Source of the DNA: Anaerolineae bacterium
GTDB taxonomy: Bacteria; Chloroflexota; Anaerolineae; B4-G1
NCBI GenBank assembly: GCA_030612185.1
Contig: JAUWOI010000132.1
Coordinates: 1 to 9,644 of the forward strand
Reading direction: 5' to 3'
Length of the DNA stretch: 9,644 bases
The notes below the pieces were generated by a model. The model searched no databases. It was given only the letters and a program-made list of their open reading frames with translations, and had not been told where the DNA came from. Positions 7,181 through 9,644 of this stretch are shown here, one piece after another. The first letter of the stretch is position 1. Each line of letters opens with the position of its first letter. Position numbers and translations under genes: made by a program.

Positions 7181-7186
7181 CTCCCT
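7181..7186 (-). promoter_or_regulatory. Ribosome binding site supporting a GTG start
   Basis: AGGGAG on the minus strand lies 9 nt before the GTG at 7171 and overlaps the TAG stop (7185-7187) of the upstream citrate-synthase-like gene. It supports GTG initiation and implies translational coupling. Confidence 0.7.
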
Positions 7187-8204
7187 ATGTTTTTTCGCTG
7201 GGGTCCTTGACTTCTTCCATGATGGCAAACCCGCTGCCGTGGAGTTTCTGTCTTTCATCGAAAGCCTTCTTCCATTCCTCGGGCGTATGGGTTTGCCCAG
7301 GTTTGGCGATTCTGTCCCTGTCCGCCAACAGGGGGACGGGCCGGTCTTCCGGGCCATCGTAGTTTTCCTTCGGGGTGAGCTCCTGGCCCAGGCGCGTCAG
7401 GTCTTCCCGCTCGACCTCTTCGATATAATGAGCCCCTGCGCCGAAGGACCGCGTGATGGCCAGGATAGCCCAGGTTGCCTCGGGAGTGAAGCCCAGGTCC
7501 ATCATCGTGGCCCCGATTGCGCCGAGCATATCCAGGTCAACGGGATAGTCGCTGATCTGCTGTGCCGCTTTGACGATCTCTTCGGTAAAGGCGATGTATT
7601 CGCCCGCCACGCCGAGCGCTTCGGCCCTGGCAAAGATGCGCCTGGCAGCCGGGTCCTTGAGCATCAGGCCGGAAACACCCAGCGCTGGATCACCTAGCAT
7701 TTCCCGGGCCAGTTCCATGGCGACCTGTTCCATCGTTTTTCCATCCTCTTCGACTTGGGCGAGACTCTCAATCAGCACGTTTCCGAATGCCGAGTAAGCG
7801 CCGTAAGCGTGGCCGAAGGCGAGAATGGAAGCGCCGCAGGCCTGGGTCAGAAAGGTTTTTGACCGCCCGACGATTCTGGATAACGCGGCCGGCATCGAGA
7901 GACCGTCTTCCAGAGCCAGGATCATGATGTAATTCAACATCTTTTCCTCTTCAATCAGCGGAATCCTGGCCTGAAAGTCAACGAACAGTATATCCACAAG
8001 CCCGTAGCCCTGTTCCGCCAGTTCGGTCGTATCGTATCCACGGGCCACGATGCGGTGCACATTCTTGTAGGCCACTTCCGACACCCATTGAAAGGGCAGC
8101 CGGGTCGTGTCCATGGGCACCGTGCCATACGGCCTGTTCATATAATCATACGGCAATCGGGGATCACTTAGATTGCCGATCCTTTTTTCTTTTAGATTAC
8201 CCAT
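7185..8204 (-). CDS. Citrate synthase/citryl-CoA lyase-fold protein, second paralog, altered active site
   Basis: This 339-residue protein is a paralog of the gene before it: YKNVHRIVARGYDTTELAEQ (46-65), FQARIPLIEEEKML (77-90), FGHAYGAYSAFG (130-141), MMDLGFTPEATWAILAITRSFGAGAHYIEE (234-263) and GPEDRPVP (284-291) line up with it. These are landmarks of short citrate synthases and citryl-CoA lyases. Of the three catalytic residues of citrate synthase (His274, His320, Asp375, pig numbering), only the first appears kept, as His132. The GHx histidine is lost in GVSGLMLK (176-183), and the Asp of NVD aligns with Leu227. It carries about 40 extra N-terminal residues and a longer charged tail than its partner. 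Its ATG lies inside the end of the upstream gene (13-bp overlap), with GGGAG 10 nt before it. It may be a partner subunit or an enzyme with a different acyl-CoA substrate; canonical citrate synthase is unlikely. Confidence 0.8.
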   Translation of the reverse strand: MGNLKEKRIGNLSDPRLPYDYMNRPYGTVPMDTTRLPFQWVSEVAYKNVHRIVARGYDTTELAEQGYGLVDILFVDFQARIPLIEEEKMLNYIMILALEDGLSMPAALSRIVGRSKTFLTQACGASILAFGHAYGAYSAFGNVLIESLAQVEEDGKTMEQVAMELAREMLGDPALGVSGLMLKDPAARRIFARAEALGVAGEYIAFTEEIVKAAQQISDYPVDLDMLGAIGATMMDLGFTPEATWAILAITRSFGAGAHYIEEVEREDLTRLGQELTPKENYDGPEDRPVPLLADRDRIAKPGQTHTPEEWKKAFDERQKLHGSGFAIMEEVKDPSEKT

Positions 8205-9088
8205 TTCTTGTATTCTCCCGATTCTCTCTGCTTTCTGGCATACTCCTGGCGTTCTTCCTGGCTGGGCACTTCCCGGTCCTCAGGACCAATATACTCGATC
8301 ATCGAGAGGTCCAGCATTTGCACCATCGGTTCCCTGCTTGAGGCCGCCCAGGCATGTCCCTTTTTCATATTGTAAATGGCGTGGGCCGCGCAACTGAAGC
8401 CGCGACACACACTCCCGATGCACCATCCGGCATTCGGCGAAAAACCAAGGTCCATAAGGGCCGTGTTACCCGCTCCCACCACATTCACCCCCACGTAGGA
8501 TTTCCCTTCCCTCTTGCGCCGCGCGTGGAAATGCTTTTCGACCGCCCTTTGGAATTCAAGATAGACACCGCCGACTTCCAGTCCTTCCTGCTTAAGATGA
8601 GTCGGTTCCGCCCGCGGGTCGCCATCGCGATGTTGCGGTTGGCCCATCCCCATGACCTTCTCTCCAGCGTCCAGGTATTCATCCACGAGGATTTTAGCCA
8701 TTTCATCCAGGGTTTTACCCTCAACCCGTGCCCGCTCAATGTATTTGTTCATCATGTACCCGTGGGCGGCGCCTGGGCCGTGAACGCCACCAAAAGTCAT
8801 GATTGACGCCGCGAGCGCAGTAGGCAGGTTCGGCCGGCCAGCGATTACGGCAATCGCTGACGCCGCCGAAGGCGACATAGAGTGTTCCATGAACTCGCCC
8901 ATTTCGTATTTCAGCATCTTTTCTTCCGCGGCAGCAGGAATCCTGCCTTGAAACAGAATGAACAACGCGTCATAGAAAGAATAACCCTCTTCGGCCAGTT
9001 CGCTTAAATCATAGCCTCTCAAGACGGTTTTTTCCTCTGTCTTGTACGCAATCGCTGTTCTTCTTCGCAACACCGGTTCCCTATCCAT
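8192..9088 (-). CDS. Citrate synthase/citryl-CoA lyase-fold protein, first paralog, altered active site
   Basis: The 298-residue product reads as a short citrate synthase or citryl-CoA lyase: RGYDLSELAEEGYSFYDALF (24-43), FQGRIPAAAEEKML (46-59), FGGVHGPGAAHG (99-110), GMGQPQHRDGDPRAEP (147-162) and MDLGFSPNAGWCIGSVCRG (212-230). His103 matches the first catalytic His. The GHx His of the 'GFGHxxxxxxDPRA' motif is Gln150, although the following GDPRA is intact, and the Asp of NVD is Val204 in VNVVGAG. The reaction is thus not predictable; cleavage or formation of a citryl-CoA-like thioester is possible. The ATG at 9088 is chosen over a TTG at 9115 because AAGGAAAGGAG lies 9 nt upstream and family similarity starts after it. 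It is the first gene after the promoter and operator. Its last codons overlap the start of the second paralog by 13 bp, suggesting co-translation and perhaps a heteromer. Confidence 0.85.
   Translation of the reverse strand: MDREPVLRRRTAIAYKTEEKTVLRGYDLSELAEEGYSFYDALFILFQGRIPAAAEEKMLKYEMGEFMEHSMSPSAASAIAVIAGRPNLPTALAASIMTFGGVHGPGAAHGYMMNKYIERARVEGKTLDEMAKILVDEYLDAGEKVMGMGQPQHRDGDPRAEPTHLKQEGLEVGGVYLEFQRAVEKHFHARRKREGKSYVGVNVVGAGNTALMDLGFSPNAGWCIGSVCRGFSCAAHAIYNMKKGHAWAASSREPMVQMLDLSMIEYIGPEDREVPSQEERQEYARKQRESGEYKKWVI
8215..8219 (-). promoter_or_regulatory. Ribosome binding site of the second citrate-synthase-like gene
   Basis: GGGAG on the minus strand lies 10 nt before the ATG at 8204 and is located inside the coding end of the first paralog. 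Confidence 0.6.
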
Positions 9089-9097
9089 TGTCCTGGT

Positions 9098-9108
9098 CTC
9101 CTTTCCTT
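9098..9108 (-). promoter_or_regulatory. Ribosome binding site setting the first gene's start
   Basis: AAGGAAAGGAG on the minus strand, with AGGAG ending 9 nt before the ATG at 9088. It falls inside the longer TTG-initiated frame, so it favours the ATG as the true start. Confidence 0.75.
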
Positions 9109-9121
9109 GTGACAAGACGTA

Positions 9122-9158
9122 TCAATGGTATATTGGTATATACCAATCATACCATTGA
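9122..9158. promoter_or_regulatory. 37-bp nested palindrome, probable GntR-type operator
   Basis: A perfect 14-bp palindrome, TTGGTATATACCAA (9133-9146), is flanked by 10-bp perfect outer arms, TCAATGGTAT (9122-9131) and ATACCATTGA (9149-9158), with spacers of 1 and 2 nt. The unit TGGTAT therefore occurs twice on each strand. TGGT-N-ACCA palindromes are typical binding sites of FadR-subfamily GntR regulators (known of the family; assignment here is inference). The site covers the -10 box and expected transcription start of the promoter below, which suits a repressor. No regulator gene is in the window. Confidence 0.7.
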
Positions 9159-9174
9159 AGAGCCAGGCTGTCAA
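9146..9174 (-). promoter_or_regulatory. Sigma70-type promoter of the catabolic array
   Basis: On the minus strand the -35 is a perfect TTGACA (9169-9174) and the -10 is TATGAT (9146-9151), separated by exactly 17 bp. Transcription would begin near 9139, about 50 bp before the first ATG. The -10 and start point lie within the 37-bp palindrome. Confidence 0.75.
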
Positions 9175-9180
9175 GTCTCT

Positions 9181-9192
9181 TGACTCGAGTCA
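9181..9192. promoter_or_regulatory. 12-bp perfect palindrome upstream of the -35
   Basis: TGACTCGAGTCA is a perfect palindrome starting 6 bp upstream of the -35 box, about 42-53 bp before the predicted transcription start. That position would fit an activator or a second repressor site. No family is assigned. Confidence 0.4.
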
Positions 9193-9216
9193 CCTGGCTT
9201 TCGGTTCGCTCGTTCT

Positions 9217-9238
9217 GAAAAAAGAGGATGTGACATCC
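9217..9238 (-). terminator. Possible weak terminator after the MFS gene
   Basis: On the minus strand, 20 nt after the MFS stop, GGATGTCACATCC (9226-9238) can form a short stem and is followed by TCTTTTTT. The perfect dyad leaves a one-base loop, so only about four pairs can form around a five-base loop. The U run supports termination; the stem is weak. Confidence 0.35.
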
Positions 9239-9257
9239 CTTCCTGATAAGGATTGCG

Positions 9258-9644
9258 CTATGTATGCATAGGCCTGGCGGCCCATCGCAGGGCTACCAGG
9301 AACATGGACGCAAAAAGGCCAGCACTTAGCAGATAGACCCCCCTGATCCCAAGTAATGGAATCAGCGCATAGGCCAACGGTGGCCCAACTGCACTGGCCA
9401 GATCGCCGACCGTGAACAGCAACCCCAACCGTCGGCTTCGCTGCCCCACGCCGCCCAAATCTCCAATCAGAGCGGTTGACAACCCCTGGTTACTCCCACC
9501 CGTGATGGCCGTCAAAGGGAGGCCAACGAGGGTGGTCAACGGTGACCCGATAGCCAGGAGGCTAAAACCAGCCACGCCCGGTGCCAAACCTGCGGCTGCG
9601 ACGCGCCAGCGGTTGCCCACGCGATCCGAAAGACCGCCCACGAC
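9258..9644 (-). CDS. MFS transporter, C-terminal part (5' end beyond window)
   Basis: The frame is open to the window edge and ends in TAG; 128 residues are visible. It opens with GGLSDRVGNRW, the MFS motif A (G-x-x-x-D-R-x-G-x-R) that sits in the loop between helices 2-3 or 8-9. Four hydrophobic segments follow (about residues 15-35, 38-62, 75-97 and 98-118), so the motif is most likely the 8-9 loop and the segments helices 9-12. This is an inner-membrane secondary transporter of unknown substrate. It lies on the same strand as the catabolic array, 169 bp upstream of it, and has its own weak terminator-like signal, so it may be a separate unit. Uptake of the pathway substrate is a reasonable guess but is not shown. 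Confidence 0.85.
   Translation of the reverse strand, partial: VVGGLSDRVGNRWRVAAAGLAPGVAGFSLLAIGSPLTTLVGLPLTAITGGSNQGLSTALIGDLGGVGQRSRRLGLLFTVGDLASAVGPPLAYALIPLLGIRGVYLLSAGLFASMFLVALRWAARPMHT

Noticed and set aside
7172..7357. 62-residue N-terminal extension of the acylating dehydrogenase
   Set aside because: It overlaps the upstream gene by 173 bp, carries no family sequence, and a good ribosome site precedes the GTG at 7171.
6990..7697. 235-codon open frame on the plus strand
   Set aside because: It runs antisense across the junction of the acylating dehydrogenase and second citrate-synthase-like genes, both firmly identified.
9089..9115. TTG start adding nine residues to the first citrate-synthase-like protein
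   Set aside because: The extension contains the strong ribosome site for the ATG at 9088, and no site precedes the TTG.

Overview
This window looks like one catabolic gene array from an anaerobic, corrinoid-using bacterium. Nine genes lie on the minus strand and none is supported on the plus strand. The lineage is uncertain: the gene families and an intergenic repeat style would fit Chloroflexota (Anaerolineae-like) or Desulfobacterota, but this is a guess. Four of the eight visible stop codons are TAG, which suggests TAG is an ordinary stop here and argues against pyrrolysine decoding.

Reading in the direction of transcription (right to left), the window opens with the C-terminal third of an MFS transporter (9258-9644). 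A 169-bp control region follows, with a near-consensus sigma70 promoter (TTGACA, 17 bp, TATGAT) whose -10 and start point are covered by a 37-bp nested palindrome that looks like a GntR-type operator. Downstream come two overlapping citrate-synthase-fold paralogs (8192-9088 and 7185-8204), both lacking two of the three canonical catalytic residues, and then a CoA-acylating aldehyde dehydrogenase of the SucD/SauS type (5756-7171).

A 238-bp gap (5518-5755) holds a 101-bp imperfect palindrome able to fold as one long hairpin or as a cruciform, and a short heptamer repeat. After the gap come an iron-dependent alcohol dehydrogenase very close to hydroxyacid-oxoacid transhydrogenase (4240-5517), a HAD-superfamily protein (3490-4227), an MttB-family methyltransferase (2036-3490), an MtmB-family methyltransferase (640-2010) and the start of a corrinoid-activation-domain protein (1-639, cut by the window edge). 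These last genes are packed with short gaps or overlaps.

The most notable point is that the MtmB homolog matches monomethylamine methyltransferase end to end but has Leu (CTG) where MtmB has pyrrolysine, and it sits beside an MttB homolog that also lacks an in-frame amber codon. My working inference is a system that removes a methyl group from an unknown N- (or O-) methylated compound onto a corrinoid protein encoded outside the window. The carbon skeleton would then be oxidised by the transhydrogenase (alcohol to aldehyde) and the acylating dehydrogenase (aldehyde to acyl-CoA), and the acyl-CoA handled by the unusual citrate-synthase-like pair. Substrate and flux direction are not determined by the sequence.
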